A DNA stretch of 64,000 nucleotides, taken from assembly GCF_042453785.1 (NCBI RefSeq), contig NC_091675.1, forward strand, positions 3,608,501 through 3,672,500, given 5' to 3'. Below the pieces are notes generated by a model that was not told the DNA's origin, did no database searches, and saw only the letters and a program-made list of their open reading frames with translations. The stretch is from Malus domestica (taxonomy: Eukaryota > Streptophyta > Magnoliopsida > Rosales > Rosaceae). The first letter of the stretch is position 1; every line of letters starts with the position of its first letter. Below, piece after piece: positions 35,214 through 46,179 of this stretch. Made by a program: the position numbers and the translations under genes.

Positions 35214-38200
35214 TATAGAAAACCTTAATGTATATTTCATTGTCTCAAACAGTTTACAAGATTAAGCATAAATAGAAGAATAATCGGGAAAGAGAGAGGA
35301 GAGTAGGGGACAATGGCAGCTAAGCAAGTCAGCTAAGCAAGCATGAGAGTATGATGACCTCCACACTCTCTAACACATGCATTACAGCTTATTAACAAGC
35401 TTTACACAGAAGAGGGAATAACACAGCTCACTAAACCCTAGCTTAAACACAGCTTTACAGCTATTAGGGTTTAAAGAATATTCAATAATATTCAATACTC
35501 CCCCTCAAGCTGGATCGAGAGATTTTCTGGATCCAAGCTTGAAGAGAATACGATCAAGTTGAGAAGAAGGAAGGGGCTTGGTGAACACATCGGCTAGTTG
35601 ATCACTGGAGCGAACAAATGCAGTTTGTAACAGCTTGGACTGGACTTGGTTGCGGACGAAATGACAGTCAACCTCGATATGCTTTGTTCGTTCATGAAAG
35701 ACGGGGTTGGCAGCAATATGCATCGCTGCTTGATTGTCACAGTGGAGGAGAATTGGCTTGGAAGAGATGATGTCAAGATCATGTAGCAAACTCTTTAGCC
35801 AAATTAGTTCGCATGCAGTAGATGCCATTGCACGGTACTCAGCTTCTGCGCTGGACCGTGCTACAACAGATTGCTTTTTGCTCTTCCACGTGACGAGGTT
35901 ACCACCTACAAGAGTGCAGTAACCAGTTGTGGACTTGCGATCAAGGACGTTGCCTGCCCAATCAGAGTCTGTGTATCCTTCAATGGTGAAGTGTCCGTTG
36001 TTTTGCATGAAAATCCCGGTAGACATTGAGCTTTTTAAGTATCGAAGGATCCTTTTAACTAGTTGCAGATGATGAGATGTGGGAGAATGCATGAACTGGC
36101 TGACAAAGCTAACAGCATAAGCAATGCCAGGTCGAGTTATAGTCAAATAGATAAGTTTTCCTACCAACCTTTGATACTCCGATGCATTTTCAAGCTGGAT
36201 GCCTGAGGTTTCATGCTTGAAATTTGTTGGTAGAGGTGTTTTAGCAGGTTTGCAGTGCATCATATTGGCTTCTTCTAAAAGATCGAGAACGTACTTTTGT
36301 TGATTTAGAAACAACCCCGTTGGAGATTGATCCATTTCGATTCCGAGAAAGTATCTAAGTCTGCCGAGATCTTTGATTGAGAATGTTGAATGTAAGGTGG
36401 CTTTGAGAGCATTGATTTCTTCTGGATTATCTCCTGTGACAATGAGATCATCAACATAAACAAGTACCACCAATCTTCCATGTGTGCCAAGCCTAGTGAA
36501 CATTGAAGAATCTGCATTGCTTCTTTTAAAACCGGATGACATAAGGACAGAGCTTAGTTTTGAGTACCAAGCCCTTGGAGATTGCTTGAGACCGTAAATG
36601 GCCTTGTGAAGCTTGCATACTACTCCTTGTTCCTTCTCTCGTTCATGACCAGGTGGTAGGCGCATGTACACTTCTTCTTCCAACTCTCCATGAAGAAAAG
36701 CGTTTTTTACATCCATTTGATGTAGAGACCATTGTGAATTGATAGCCACCGAAAGAAGAACTCTAACTGTGTTCATCTTTGCCACCGGGGCAAAGGTTTC
36801 TTTGTAATCTAGCCCGTAGGTTTGCGTGAAGCCCCTTGCAACTAACCTTGCCTTGTGCCGCTGGATGGTTCCATCTGAGTTAAATTTTGTCTTGTAAATC
36901 CATCTTGCCCCAACCACACGTTGATCTTTTGGCAGAGAAACAATGCTCCAAGTTTTAGTTTCTTCGAGTGCCTTCAGTTCCTCAAGCATAGCACATCTCC
37001 ATACAGGAGATTGGTTTGCCTCTTCGAAGGATCGAGGCTCCGAGTGTTGAGATAACTTAGTGACAAATGCTGCATGAGATGGGGAGGTCTTGCTATGTAA
37101 AACCATTTGTCCAATAGGATATCTAGGCATGTAGATTTCAAAATCATCAAGCCTGGCTGGAGGTTGTCTGTTTCGAGAAGGATTCCTTCGTGGATGAGTA
37201 GGTTGTTCAAGGGGCTCTCTCCTTTCGTGGAGGACTTCTTCATTATTTGCTTCCATATTTTCATGAGCTGGCTCTATCTCAATTGCTTCATTGTGCGGCG
37301 TTGACAGTCTTGGATCATCAAGGACGAGAGGAGTGGGAAACACTTCATATGAGAGCTCCCCCTGAGGTTCATCATCATGCTTCTGAAAGAAGAAGTGTGT
37401 CTCATCAAACCGTACATCCCTGGATACAAACACCTTTCTGGTTTTAGAATCATAGCATTTGTATCCCTTTTGGGAAGTTGAGTAGCCTACGAATGCACAC
37501 TTGATAGCCCTTGGATCAAGTTTATCTCGGTGAATAGTTTGAATATGCACATAGCACACACATCCAAACACACGGAGATGACTTATGTTAATATCTCTCC
37601 CCTTGAGAATTTGACAAGGAGATTTAAACTTCAAGATTCTGCTAGGAAGTCGATTTATGATGTATGCAGCGGTTTGTATAGCTTGAGACCAGAACTTCTT
37701 TGGAAGGTTTGCTTGTAACATTAGTGATCGTGTTTTCTCAAGCAAATCTCGGTTCTTCCTTTCTGAAATACCATTTTGTTGTGGTGTTCCTACACAACTA
37801 GTTTGTTGCAAGATTCCATGCTCACTTAAGTAAGTTGTCATGATTTTGGAAGTATACTCAGAGCCATTATCAGACCTTAAGATGCCAATATTAGAGTTAA
37901 AATGATTTTGAACTAAGTTATGAAAATTTTTGAAACACTGGAAAGCTTCGTGCTTGAATTTAAGTAAATACACAAAGGTAGTTCTAGAGAAATCATCAAT
38001 GAAAGATATAAAGAATCTGTAGCCATCAAAAGACTCTAAGGTTGCAGGTCCCCAAATGTCGGAATGGACAATTTCAAAAACTTTGGTAGCTCTAGAGAGA
38101 GAATGGGGAAAGGGTAACCTGGTGGACTTAGATTTTTGACAAACTTCACAATCTGAAATCTCTTTACAGAAACTAGGAAAAATAAAAGACATAACATGGG

Positions 38201-40130
38201 AAGAAGGATGAGCTAATCTCATGTGCCACAGCTGCTCCTTGTTTACTGTGTTTGAGTTTACGTAGAAACCTTTTGGAAAACTTGAAGAGAAGTTGACATA
38301 GTACAGTCCATTGAGGAAGAAACCTTTACCAATCGTTTCCTTCGAAACTCGGTCCTGGAAAATCACACAGTGAGTGGAAAAAATTGCAAGACAATTTAGC
38401 AATTGTGTTATTCTTGCTACTGACAGCAACTTGAAAGGAAAGGAAGGGACATGCATGACAAGGGATTCCTTTTTATTTGAGAAGATTTTGAGTTTTCCTA
38501 TGCCTACTATACTAACTTTGGTGCCATTAGCTACGGAGACAAAAGAAGGAGTGGAGAAGTTTTGAAAATCATTTAGTAAAGATGCATCGTTAGTCATGTG
38601 ATCAGAAGCTCCTGAGTCGACTATCCAAAAACCACGGCTATTACTAAGATCCAATGCAGTGGAAATAGTTGCAACAATACCTGGCACATCATTTTGTGAC
38701 ACTGAGCTTGATTGTTCGAGGAAGCCAGCAAACTTGCCGAGCATGGCTGCAGGATTTTCATGATTTGTTGTCCCTTGTTTCTGTTGCAAGAAGTTAGCAA
38801 ATTCATTTATGAGAGTAATGGGACTAGAAGAAGAGTTCATCACATTTTTGGAGACATTGTCGCAAACAAGGTTTCCTTGAGGAGTGTAGGCAGGCTTCAT
38901 TTGGTTTCTTGGTGCTCTTCCATCATCATTGAACTTGGGTTTAAGTTCTGGATGAAGAATCCAGCACTTTTCTTTTATGTGTCCAATGCCTGGACGACCT
39001 ATTTTCACACAGTGAGAACACTTTAAGTCTGGTCGTTTTCCCTTGTATGGTCTGAAAGAGGTGAAGGCTCTTGCTTCTGATGGCCTAAGATCTGATTCTC
39101 CAACAACAACGACTGCATTCATGACCTTCTTCCTTATTTCTTCGCGTTGAATAACATTGCAGACCATCTGGAAGGTGGGAAGTTCAGGTGTCATCAGGAG
39201 ATGACTTTTAAGGTCCTCATATTCTGGTCCGATGCTGGCAAGCAACTGGAACACTTTGTCTTCTTCAGCACGCTTTAAAAGAATGGTTGTGTCTGTGGTA
39301 TGAGGTCTGTAGAGATCCAATTCATTCCATTTGGCCTTCAAGTTGCCAAGATGTTGAACAAAAGAGAGATTTCCCTGTTGTAATTCTGTAAGATCTTTCT
39401 TCAGCTGGAAGACTCGCGCAGCATTGTTTAGATCTCCATACATGTCTCGTACAGAAATCCAAAGGTGATGAGATGATACTGAATAACTGAAAATCTCAGC
39501 CATCTTTGGTTCCATAGAATTCAACAGCCAAGACATGATAAGTTGATCTTGGGACACCCATGCTGCATAATCTTGTGAAGTTGTTTCGGGCATGATATCA
39601 TCCTTTTGAATGAACTGGAGCTTTCCACGTCCTCCAAGAGCGAGAGAAATAGCTCGTGACCAAGGCAGATAGTTGAATTCGTTTAGGAGCACTGAGCTCA
39701 AACGTTGAATTGGGTTGGTATCCATAGTTTCGTTTTTTGAAACTTTCTCTGATGATGTTGCCATAATGGCTTTAACTGGTTTGAATTTGGTAGGATTTCG
39801 GAAGAACACAGATGCAGGTCCACGATGGATCACTGCTCTGATACCATATAGAAAACCTTAATGTATATTTCATTGTCTCAAACAGTTTACAAGATTAAGC
39901 ATAAATAGAAGAATAATCGGGAAAGAGAGAGGAGAGTATGGGACAATGGCAGCTAAGCAAGTCAGCTAAGCAAGCATGAGAGTATGATGACCTCCACACT
40001 CTCTAACACATGCATTACAGCTTATTAACAAGCTTTACACAGAAGAGGGAATAACACAGCTCACTAAACCCTAGCTTAAACACAGCTTTACAGCTATTAG
40101 GGTTTAAAGAATATTCAATAATATTCAATA
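35214..40130 (-). mobile_element. Whole-looking, very young Ty1/copia retrotransposon
   Basis: LTRs of 284 bp at 35214-35497 and 39847-40130 differ by a single base by eye. They are flanked by a 5-bp duplication around ACCAC on the minus strand; the exact last base is ambiguous. The primer-binding site TGGTATCAGAGCAGTG is next to the right LTR and the purine tract TTGAGGGGGAG next to the left LTR. One uninterrupted frame fills the interior. It looks whole with no evident break. It splits lectin-kinase copy 2. Confidence 0.97.
35505..39764 (-). CDS. Copia gag-pol polyprotein
   Basis: A single frame of about 1420 residues from MATSSEKVSK. Order from the N-terminus: gag with an LSSVLLNEFNYLPWSRAISL start; protease around WIVDSGASDHMTND; GAG-pre-integrase (LWHMRLAHPS); integrase core with HSDIWGP, LRSDNGSEY and the TPQQNGISERKN block; reverse transcriptase with VYVDDLIVTGDN; RNase H with YTDSDWAG and SSAEAEYRAM near the end. 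This order defines Ty1/copia. The frame extends further upstream without an ATG. Lineage assignment would need a tree. Confidence 0.97.
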   Translation of the reverse strand: MATSSEKVSKNETMDTNPIQRLSSVLLNEFNYLPWSRAISLALGGRGKLQFIQKDDIMPETTSQDYAAWVSQDQLIMSWLLNSMEPKMAEIFSYSVSSHHLWISVRDMYGDLNNAARVFQLKKDLTELQQGNLSFVQHLGNLKAKWNELDLYRPHTTDTTILLKRAEEDKVFQLLASIGPEYEDLKSHLLMTPELPTFQMVCNVIQREEIRKKVMNAVVVVGESDLRPSEARAFTSFRPYKGKRPDLKCSHCVKIGRPGIGHIKEKCWILHPELKPKFNDDGRAPRNQMKPAYTPQGNLVCDNVSKNVMNSSSSPITLINEFANFLQQKQGTTNHENPAAMLGKFAGFLEQSSSVSQNDVPGIVATISTALDLSNSRGFWIVDSGASDHMTNDASLLNDFQNFSTPSFVSVANGTKVSIVGIGKLKIFSNKKESLVMHVPSFPFKLLSVARITQLLNCLAIFSTHCVIFQDRVSKETIGKGFFLNGLYYVNFSSSFPKGFYVNSNTVNKEQLWHMRLAHPSSHVMSFIFPSFCKEISDCEVCQKSKSTRLPFPHSLSRATKVFEIVHSDIWGPATLESFDGYRFFISFIDDFSRTTFVYLLKFKHEAFQCFKNFHNLVQNHFNSNIGILRSDNGSEYTSKIMTTYLSEHGILQQTSCVGTPQQNGISERKNRDLLEKTRSLMLQANLPKKFWSQAIQTAAYIINRLPSRILKFKSPCQILKGRDINISHLRVFGCVCYVHIQTIHRDKLDPRAIKCAFVGYSTSQKGYKCYDSKTRKVFVSRDVRFDETHFFFQKHDDEPQGELSYEVFPTPLVLDDPRLSTPHNEAIEIEPAHENMEANNEEVLHERREPLEQPTHPRRNPSRNRQPPARLDDFEIYMPRYPIGQMVLHSKTSPSHAAFVTKLSQHSEPRSFEEANQSPVWRCAMLEELKALEETKTWSIVSLPKDQRVVGARWIYKTKFNSDGTIQRHKARLVARGFTQTYGLDYKETFAPVAKMNTVRVLLSVAINSQWSLHQMDVKNAFLHGELEEEVYMRLPPGHEREKEQGVVCKLHKAIYGLKQSPRAWYSKLSSVLMSSGFKRSNADSSMFTRLGTHGRLVVLVYVDDLIVTGDNPEEINALKATLHSTFSIKDLGRLRYFLGIEMDQSPTGLFLNQQKYVLDLLEEANMMHCKPAKTPLPTNFKHETSGIQLENASEYQRLVGKLIYLTITRPGIAYAVSFVSQFMHSPTSHHLQLVKRILRYLKSSMSTGIFMQNNGHFTIEGYTDSDWAGNVLDRKSTTGYCTLVGGNLVTWKSKKQSVVARSSAEAEYRAMASTACELIWLKSLLHDLDIISSKPILLHCDNQAAMHIAANPVFHERTKHIEVDCHFVRNQVQSKLLQTAFVRSSDQLADVFTKPLPSSQLDRILFKLGSRKSLDPA

Positions 40131-40994
40131 AGTGGTGCTCTTGTGATGTGCATCATCAAGCAGTGAAGTTGAATTAAAACTCCATGAGTTGATTTTGTGC
40201 ATAGCATAGTAACGACCCGTTTCACCAGTGAACCCTACAACGACCAAATCGGGCAAGTAACGAGTCAGATCAATCGTGTAATTGAGATAGCTCATCACTT
40301 GGACGCCATTTGCATTATAAGTAGTGAAGGCAACGCTAAGATTTTTTGATTTGGAATCGTAATTAATGAAAGCAGTGTTGATCCTTCCATTAACAATACT
40401 TCCATTCCAAGGCTTTGCAATCCTAGACATGACCGAGTTGACGTCGATACCAACATGATCGCCGGCGGGGTCTTGGATGTCCGACTGGTTGTTATAGTGG
40501 ATATCAAACTCCACCGCCACGTAGGAATACAGACTCGTGTTCACGGCGACCCCAAGTGGATGTACGGGAAGGCCCATACTGAGAGTGTGCTTCGCTAGTT
40601 TGCGGTTGAGTATGGAGGCGTTTGGCGCTATGAAGAATGCGAAACCGTTGCCGTAGTTGGTTTCGTTTTGTGAGTCGATGACAAATGTGAAGTTTGTGGT
40701 GAAATCAGCGAGCTTTCCTGTGGCGTTTTGGCGGAGGAGAAAGGGTTGGCTATAGGTGGCTCGACCAGCGCTGCGAGTCTTGTTGTCGTCCGCAGCGCTT
40801 TTGGTGAGCCGGAGGAACCCGTCTGTGTAAGCATCTCCCTCTAGAGATATATTGGCCGTGAGGGGTGGAAAACTCGAAAAATTGAATGTTAACGGAGTTG
40901 CACTAGGGTTTAAGAGAAACAAGAGAAGAAGGAGGAGGAATATTTGAAGTTGTTTTTGCTTTGGTGAGAAATACAATTCACTGACAAATTCCAT
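40131..40994 (-). pseudogene. L-type lectin receptor kinase, copy 2: lectin half
   Basis: Frame of about 288 residues from the ATG at 40994 (MEFVSELYFS). A hydrophobic signal peptide (LQIFLLLLLLFLLNPSATPL) is at residues 14-35. The legume lectin domain follows (FNFSSFPPLTANISLEGDAY, then VAVEFDIHYNNQSDIQDPAG, GDHVGIDVNS, and LVVVGFTGETGRYYAMHKIN). Many N-glycosylation sequons are present. It ends at KSTT, where the copia element begins, before the transmembrane helix. If transcribed it could give a secreted lectin domain ending in LTR sequence; that is speculation. Confidence 0.9.
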
Positions 40995-41054
40995 TTTTGT
41001 TATTTGAAGCATTTCAGTGATCAGCTTTGCTCGCAGAAATATTATTACTCTCAT

Positions 41055-42470
41055 CCAAACACTTAGTGGATCCTGTCCGTGCTGAAATCAAAATAAATAC
41101 TCAGTGGAGCTAAGGTAGCTTGGAATGCACTAGGTAGCCCTTTACTTTCTTTAATTCTACTTTTTGGACTAATTAAAAGTGTTGGTTGATTTTTGTTTTC
41201 CAAACAATAGATTTGTTAGATTATGTGTTAGATTAGGGAGTAGTCAAGTTTCAAACTTACGTCTACGTTATGGTACAAGGGCAACACTCCTCTAGTAGAA
41301 CGCCACTTGTATGAGTTGTTTTACTATATAAAGATTAGCAGTACGAAAGTGCAAGTAGCTTTCTCATTTTGACAACAACCCAAAAAAAAAAAAAAAAAAA
41401 AAAAAAACCTTCTACTCATGCCATGTGTATGGGACCAACACACAAAACTAATAAATTTGATTACTTTTTTTATTGACAAATTAAAATTTTAATTATGCCA
41501 ACAAATTAAAGAGATAAATAGTGGAATTCTTATAATTAAATTTTAGTTTTGAGTATTGACCAAAAAAAAAAAATTTAGTTTTGAGTCCGAGTAAAATGAG
41601 AAGATAAGTGATATGAATAATTAATTTATCTTAATATTATATTAATCATAATTAATTCTTGGAAAGTGGACATGAGTCAACCGCTCATGTTTGGTATTTA
41701 AGTAAAGAAGTCAAGTTCAACTCAATTACTTGGATGCGAATTTACACATTCCATTCACATGCAATATTTTTTCTGATGGATGACAGGCTACCGTTGATTG
41801 ACTTCATATGAAATTTACTAAGCATAATCTTGGTTCTGATTGTACGTAGGGTTACCCTTCAGGCGCAGGGTTTTCATGTAGCCTTAGCGGTATAGGGTTG
41901 GCAATCACATCCATGGCCCTTGTTTTGTCAAGATAAGTGTATCATGAATTTGTTACTTAATAATACAGTCTAGTCACTTGTAAGAGATATTTTATATTCG
42001 ATTTTTTCTAAATACGAATTTGAATTACATTATTGTTAATTTATTGTGAGGTTCAGCTTACTCTCTCAACCCTTTAGTACAGATCGTTTGCTTAAAAAGA
42101 TTTGTACCGCAGATTTTACGAAATTTCACAAAGTAATTTGATAAATGTGAACTGTAGCTTATGATTTTTTTATTTTTTTTTTCAAATGCAGTTGTTGAGT
42201 TTTCCTAAATTGTTGAGATGGTAAGGAAAATAGAAAATTAGAAAGCAAATGGCCCCCATAAGGTTTCTAGATGAAAACCATTACTTGTCCCTCGCACGTG
42301 TGGTTTCATGTTGACTCAGCCTCAATTGGTCCAACTTGAAGGCGCAGAAAGGTCTATAAAAAAATTAAGAAAATTTAAACAAAAGTAATTCGATGTTAAT
42401 CAGAATTAGAATTAGAATTTAATATATATAAATTATTTAAATAAAATATAACGTCAAAACAAAAAATAAA
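41055..42470. other. Upstream region of lectin-kinase copy 2 and spacer
   Basis: No gene. A poly-A run of about 26-28 bp at 41380-41407 lies where unit 1 has its long-TIR insertion. 41490-42261 matches unit 1. From 42262 the sequence is unique and leads to the ankyrin gene. Confidence 0.6.
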
Positions 42471-42661
42471 TGATCGGAATCCAAGTATTCTCTCATATAA
42501 CTTGGACGGTATTCTCGACCCAAATAAACGTCGACGGTAACTTTGACGGTTTGACCTCCCCTCTTTGGTACCATCAAACTAACGGCGTCCGTCAACTTCT
42601 GCTCGCCTCCGTCTCCGTTTTGTATTTCGCACGCAAAGCATCAGAGAGACAGAAATAAAAA

Positions 42662-44648
42662 ATGAAGCTGCTGAGTTTGTTGGAGGAACAGAGAGAAGAA
42701 GAAGCAAAACAGAGAGAGAAGGTCATGCAGAAAGAGCTCCATCGAGCCGCCGTGCGGGGCTCCGTCGACGCCCTCCTCGAACTCCTCACAGAAGACCCTC
42801 AAATCCTCAGTAAGCCCGCCCCATCTCTCTCCGACACCCCCTTACACGTCGTCTCGCTTCTGGGTCACTCTGCTTTCGCCAAAGAGTTACTGAGTCGGAA
42901 TCCCGAACTCGCCGCCCAGTTGGATTCCCGCGGCTCTTCCCCTCTTCACCTGGCGGCGGCAAAAGGGTCGGTGGAGATAGTGAAAAGTCTGGTGCTGGTC
43001 AACCCAGATCTGGGTTTGGTCTGGGATCGCGATGGATTCACTCCCCTGCATCTGGGTGTGATCAAGGGGCGAGCTGCGGTGGTGGCTGAGTTGGCTCAAG
43101 TCATACCGGCGGCGACTCGGGTTTTGACTCAGGGAGGCGAGAGTGGGCTGCACTTGTGTGTGAAGCATCACAGGCTGGAGGTATTGAAGGTTTTGGTGGA
43201 ATGTATTGGGCGAGGTGATGAGTTTGTGAATTGGAGGGATGGCGATGGCAACACAGTCTTACATGTTGCTGTGGCCAAGAAACAATTAGAGGTAATATTT
43301 CCTTAATTTTTGTCTTTTGAAATCAAAATTAGTTAATTAGTGGGAATAATTAGACTTTTATCTGAAAGAAGAAAACTTTTTAAAATTTCAAGAATTCTAT
43401 GAATATTAGTGAAGAAAAACTTCAATTCCATTTAACTCACATTGTAGAGAAGAACTTCCATGTACCTGGAACGCTACGATGCTGGAATTTAAAGCTAATC
43501 ACGCAGTGCTTTGTGTTTGGCAATGCGTGACAGAATTGGGATGCTACCGTAGCATCCCAAGCCAATCATGCGGTGTTGTTTTTGGAAATGCATGACTGAA
43601 TTGGGATGCTACCATAGCATCCCAATCCATTCGTGCATGCTGTGGTTGGTAATGCGTGATTGGGCCGGGATGCTGTCGTAAAATCGCAAGCTAGTCATGC
43701 AAACTTGTGTGTTTTGCAATGTTTCGCAATGCGTGATTAGACTGAGATCGATGTCAAATTTTTTCATTCTAAAGGATAAAGTGTGGAAATTTTGTGCAGG
43801 TTATAAAATATTTGCTGACTAATACAAAGATAGATGTAAAAGCCCAGAATGCGAATGGTTTCACTGCATTGGACGTCTTATCTCATAGCACTAGAGATTT
43901 AAGAGACTTGGAAATCAAACAGTGTCTTCAGAAAGCTGCAGCTCCAGGAATCAACAAGTCACGATCCGTTGCATACGAGCCGGAAATGGATTCGGTTCGA
44001 GTCTCCAACTCGATCTCAATGCACCCACTAATGTCGAAGAAAATGAGTATAAAGGAAATAGTAAAGAAGAAGGACATTGATTGGTTGGGAAGGAAACGAA
44101 GCTCGTTAATGGTTGTGACTTCCCTAATTGCGACAGTGGCATTTCAAGCTGCATTATCCCCGCCAGGCGGTGTATGGCAGGATGACTATTTCGAATACTC
44201 CAATGGCACGGCCGTGGAGCGTCCGCACACAGCCGGGCAGTCAGTGATGGCAAATACAGAGCCCCGTAATTATGGACAGTTCATGATCTTCAACACGATT
44301 GCTTTCCTTGCATCATTGAGCATAATTCTACTGCTGGTGAGCGGATTGCCTATGAGGCGGAAGAGATTGATGTGGCTTCAGATGGTGATCATGTGGATTG
44401 CAATAACGGCACTAACGGGTACCTATTTTATCGGATTAATCATCATGACACCGAATAAGAGAAAGGGTAGCTATCTGTATTATGTGACACAAGTTTCTGT
44501 GCTGATATGGCTGGCGTTGATGGGGATCGTGTTCATTGGTAACGTGATTCGGGTAATCATATGGCTTCTTAGAAAGTATGGATACATGGAGCAGAAAGAA
44601 ACAGATGATTCACTCTACGAAGACTACGAAGACAATGACGAAATTTGA
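42662..44648 (+). CDS. Ankyrin repeat protein with PGG domain, two exons
   Basis: Plant ankyrin-transmembrane protein (ITN1/ACD6-related group, members of which act in defence and salt signalling at membranes). Exons 42662-43291 and 43800-44648, phase 0, GT-AG intron of 508 bp; 492 residues. The N-terminus has a short charged helix (LLEEQREEEAKQREKVMQKE), then about five ankyrin repeats from residue 22 to about 235 (SPLHLAAAKGSVEIVKSLVL, FTPLHLGVIKGRAAVVAELA). The PGG domain (SSLMVVTSLIATVAFQAALS, then PPGG) starts near residue 312 and opens a four-helix membrane region. The tail is acidic (DDSLYEDYEDNDEI). It looks intact. Specific function is not determinable here. The intron carries a small satellite array. 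Confidence 0.93.
43470..43745. repeat. 65-bp satellite with palindromes in ankyrin gene intron
   Basis: Roughly four diverged units of about 65 bp. Each has AATGCGTGA and a TTGGGATGCTAC...GTAGCATCCCAA motif. The unit at 43536 is a near-perfect palindrome; those at 43601 and 43664 are progressively imperfect. Confidence 0.8.
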
Positions 44649-44771
44649 ATACGAAGATTGTACTGATAAATTTTGAGTTGCTGCTCTTCTTGTTGCAATG
44701 GGATGTTCTTGTTTCGTTTTGCTTTGCAGCCTCTAGAACTTTTGCATGTTCTCTGTAATTCCTTATCACTC

Positions 44772-44779
44772 TATAAATA
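44772..44779 (+). promoter_or_regulatory. TATA box of first small heat shock gene
   Basis: TATAAATA, 75 bp upstream of the ATG at 44847. Heat-shock-like GAA/TTC blocks (CTAGAAC, GTTCTC) lie 30-50 bp upstream, close to the 3' end of the ankyrin gene. Confidence 0.6.
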
Positions 44780-44846
44780 CATCAATCTGATCCTCCATTT
44801 TCCACACTAATAAATTCTCTACTAATCTCACACAATTTACGTTAAC

Positions 44847-45302
44847 ATGGATTTGAGAAACGCGGGAAACAATTTCTTCACATTATTGGAAGACATGCCG
44901 GACTTGGCCGATCAAGAGCCCGAAAAGTCCCGAAACCCCAAGAACCCGTCTCGGTCGAATGTCTGCGACGCGAGGGCAATGGCGGCCACTCCAGCGGACG
45001 TGGTGGAGTATCCAAACTCGCACGCGTTTGTGGAAGACATGCCCGGAATCAAAGCCAATGAAATTAGAGGAGAACGACAACGTTTTGGTGGTGAGCGGGG
45101 AGAGAAGGCGAGAAAAAGAGGAGAGGGTGGGATGAAGTATTTGAGGGTGGAGAAGTTTATGAGGAAGTTTGTGCCGCCGGAGAATGCAAATTTGGAGACG
45201 ATTTCGGCGGTGGCTCAAGGTGGCGTGCTGACGGTGAGGGTGGAGAAATTGCCTCCGCCGGAGCCCAAGAGGGCCAAGAGCATTCAGGTCAACGTTGCTT
45301 GA
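44847..45302 (+). pseudogene. Class II small heat shock protein, frame-scrambled but still open
   Basis: 151 codons. The start MDLRNAG, the block [20 protein letters not shown] and the end ENANLETISAVAQGGVLTVR..PPPEPKRAKSIQVNVA are class II cytosolic small heat shock sequence. The middle (about residues 72-97, EIRGERQRFGGERGEKARKR) is not. A neighbouring frame there reads [13 protein letters not shown], the true alpha-crystallin strands, so two indels cancel and leave an open frame with about 25 foreign residues. Four residues around the ERRVG position are also missing. The beta-sandwich is therefore damaged; chaperone function is unlikely. The TATA box is intact. Confidence 0.85.
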
Positions 45303-45305
45303 GGT

Positions 45306-45846
45306 TGAAGATACAAATTTGAACTTGATTGCAGAGGAGAAAACACAATATTTTACCTAGTCAACTTAATCAAGTTCAAAATGCAAGAACATTTTACTAG
45401 TTGGCACTTGGCACTTTGCTCTAACAATTGTGATACCTTTAGCATTGGCAATTTTGGGCCATATCCCGTGAGCTTACACGTACAATCTGAGATTTGGGTC
45501 GCTTTTACGTTGAACCCATGGCTCCAAGCCATGTCATTGTTCACACCCGTGGCCCTTAATCCATCCTTGTCTAGATTTGGTTTTCATGGATTTTTTAACT
45601 TATGAAAGGGTAAGCTACGAAGACTAAATTTGTAGATTAAATTTGATAATTAATCATGTATCATTAATTGAAATGAGCATGTTTATCAACGCTTAAGTAA
45701 TAACTCAATCATTAACTTTCATGTCACATAATTTACAAAATTTTATCTATAAGTTTAGTTTTCCTATAATTATCCTTATAAAATTCTAAATTGACTTAAG
45801 ATAAAGCGTGATAGTACATAGGATGATATTAAAGTAAGTAGTTGTT
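45306..45846. other. Intergenic, no gene seen
   Basis: Spacer following the first small heat shock gene. Short frames here have no recognisable features. Confidence 0.5.
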
Positions 45847-45858
45847 CTTTTTGCCATA

Positions 45859-46046
45859 AAGAGATCATTTTGGATCTCTTCCACCAAGGTCATCGAATCA
45901 AGTGATCCGGACCTTTGAAATTTCATCCAACGGCCAAAAACTATTATAGTTTTTAAGAGGTCAAAACAAGTGGGCTGAAATTTTAAAGATCCAGATCACT
46001 TGATCTGATGAACTTGATGGAAAAGATCCGGAGATGATCTCTTTCC
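45859..46046. mobile_element. Foldback MITE with about 57-bp arms
   Basis: The left arm (AAGAGATCATTTTGGATCTC...) pairs with the right arm (...CCGGAGATGATCTCTTTCC) over almost 60 bp, leaving a short loop. A 12-bp direct repeat CTTTTTGCCATA flanks it (45847-45858, 46047-46058), probably a 9-11 bp target duplication. A single related arm lies at 12757-12813. Confidence 0.85.
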
Positions 46047-46179
46047 CTTTTTGCCATACTAAATTTGAATGTTAATCATATTGATTTGCCTCGATATTGT
46101 GGTAAATATTAGGAAATTAAGTGAGGAGGGCCAATGTCATAGCGAAAATCAAGCACTTTTGTTCCGAGATATAAACTCC

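Larger units (their letters stand above)
17601..42261. repeat. Tandem duplication containing two lectin receptor kinase genes
   Basis: Unit 1 spans about 17601-33750 and unit 2 about 33751-42261. They share the 3' flank (17640-17860 with 33770-34000), the whole gene, and about 500 bp of far upstream sequence (31960-32395 with 41490-41940; 33600-33750 with 42110-42261). Both units end with the same GCAAATGGCCC..CATAAGG block. Unit 1 is longer because it gained a non-autonomous LTR element, a solo LTR, a long-TIR element and a Harbinger-like MITE. Unit 2 gained one copia element. The shared sequence is mostly over 90 percent identical by eye. Confidence 0.85.
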
